Of a stretch of DNA of 6,507 bases, positions 6,315 through 6,507 are shown piece by piece. Source of the stretch: Leadbetterella sp031420365 (lineage in GTDB: Bacteria > Bacteroidota > Bacteroidia > Cytophagales > Spirosomataceae); contig JANOMP010000259.1 of assembly GCA_031420365.1 (NCBI GenBank), forward strand, positions 1 to 6,507, given 5' to 3'. A model generated the notes under the pieces. The model had not been told where the DNA came from and did no database searches. It worked only from the letters and a program-made list of their open reading frames with translations. Each line of letters begins with the position of its first letter. Positions within the stretch are counted from its first letter, which is position 1. Position numbers and translations under genes: made by a program.

Positions 6315-6507
6315 CTATTTTCCAAATCGTTTAATTATTTCATTTTCTAACCATTCTCTATGCAAAGGGTGAGCAATTTTTAGTAAAGCCATTGCGCGTT
6401 GCCTTAAATTTTTTCCGAACAAATAAGCTACGCCATATTCTGTTACAACATAATGAACATGCGCCCTTGTTGTAACTACACCTGCACCTTCCTTTAAATA
6501 TGGAACT
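6315..6507 (-). CDS. Acetyl-CoA hydrolase/transferase family protein (C-terminal part)
   Basis: The last 63 codons of a gene that enters from the right edge, ending at TAG (6315-6317). The motif GAGVVTTRAHVHYVVTEYG, followed by AYLFGKNLRQRA and IAHP, is the hallmark of the C-terminal domain of acetyl-CoA hydrolase / 4-hydroxybutyrate CoA-transferase enzymes, which move or hydrolyse CoA on short acyl groups. The catalytic Glu region is outside the window, so the substrate cannot be told. The tail after IAHP is short and complete-looking (ends KRFGK). Only seven bases separate it from the ldhA ATG, which indicates cotranscription and fits a role in acyl-CoA or fermentation-product metabolism. 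Confidence 0.9.
   Translation of the reverse strand, partial: VPYLKEGAGVVTTRAHVHYVVTEYGVAYLFGKNLRQRAMALLKIAHPLHREWLENEIIKRFGK

Noticed and set aside
6308..6325. A longer ldhA start at 6325 adding six residues
   Set aside because: This start is a TTG overlapping the end of the CoA-transferase gene. The ATG at 6307 gives the normal family N-terminus MKVAVYSTHKF.

Overview
The window reads like chromosomal DNA from a low-GC member of the Bacteroidota, probably a Cytophagia-type bacterium. Three things suggest this: AT-rich spacers without Shine-Dalgarno sequences, protein signatures typical of the phylum (ClpB, the fermentative D-lactate dehydrogenase and the AraC-type DNA-binding domain), and a tmRNA tag ending in SYAMAA, resembling the Cytophaga type. 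No species can be named from the sequence alone.

Layout, left to right. Bases 1-412 hold no gene I can support; they contain small AT-rich hairpins and the minus-strand terminator of clpB. Bases 413-3037 (minus) are a full-length, intact clpB disaggregase gene. Bases 3038-4161 are a 1.1 kb gene-free spacer. Most of it is an imperfect tandem duplication with units of about 417 and 375 bp and the start of a third unit, ending just before the tmRNA gene. Bases 4162-4536 (plus) are ssrA (tmRNA), with acceptor stem, T arm, a pseudoknot and a nine-codon tag reading frame, followed by a strong hairpin terminator.

The right third is entirely on the minus strand and looks partly decayed. It has the end of an acetyl-CoA hydrolase/CoA-transferase gene (6315-6507, running off the window). 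Seven bases downstream is a D-lactate dehydrogenase gene (5313-6307) split by an apparent GC dinucleotide insertion. Further downstream is a 129-codon remnant of an AraC-family regulator (4788-5177) that keeps its DNA-binding domain but has no N-terminal sensor domain and no ATG.

Functionally, clpB and ssrA are both protein quality-control genes (aggregate rescue and ribosome rescue). They are transcribed divergently from the repeat-filled spacer, but nothing shows joint regulation. The CoA-transferase and D-lactate dehydrogenase genes are spaced like an operon and fit a fermentative or acyl-CoA/pyruvate overflow role. I see no convincing new multi-gene system. The best leads are the tandem repeat in front of ssrA, the ldhA frameshift and the beheaded regulator next to it.
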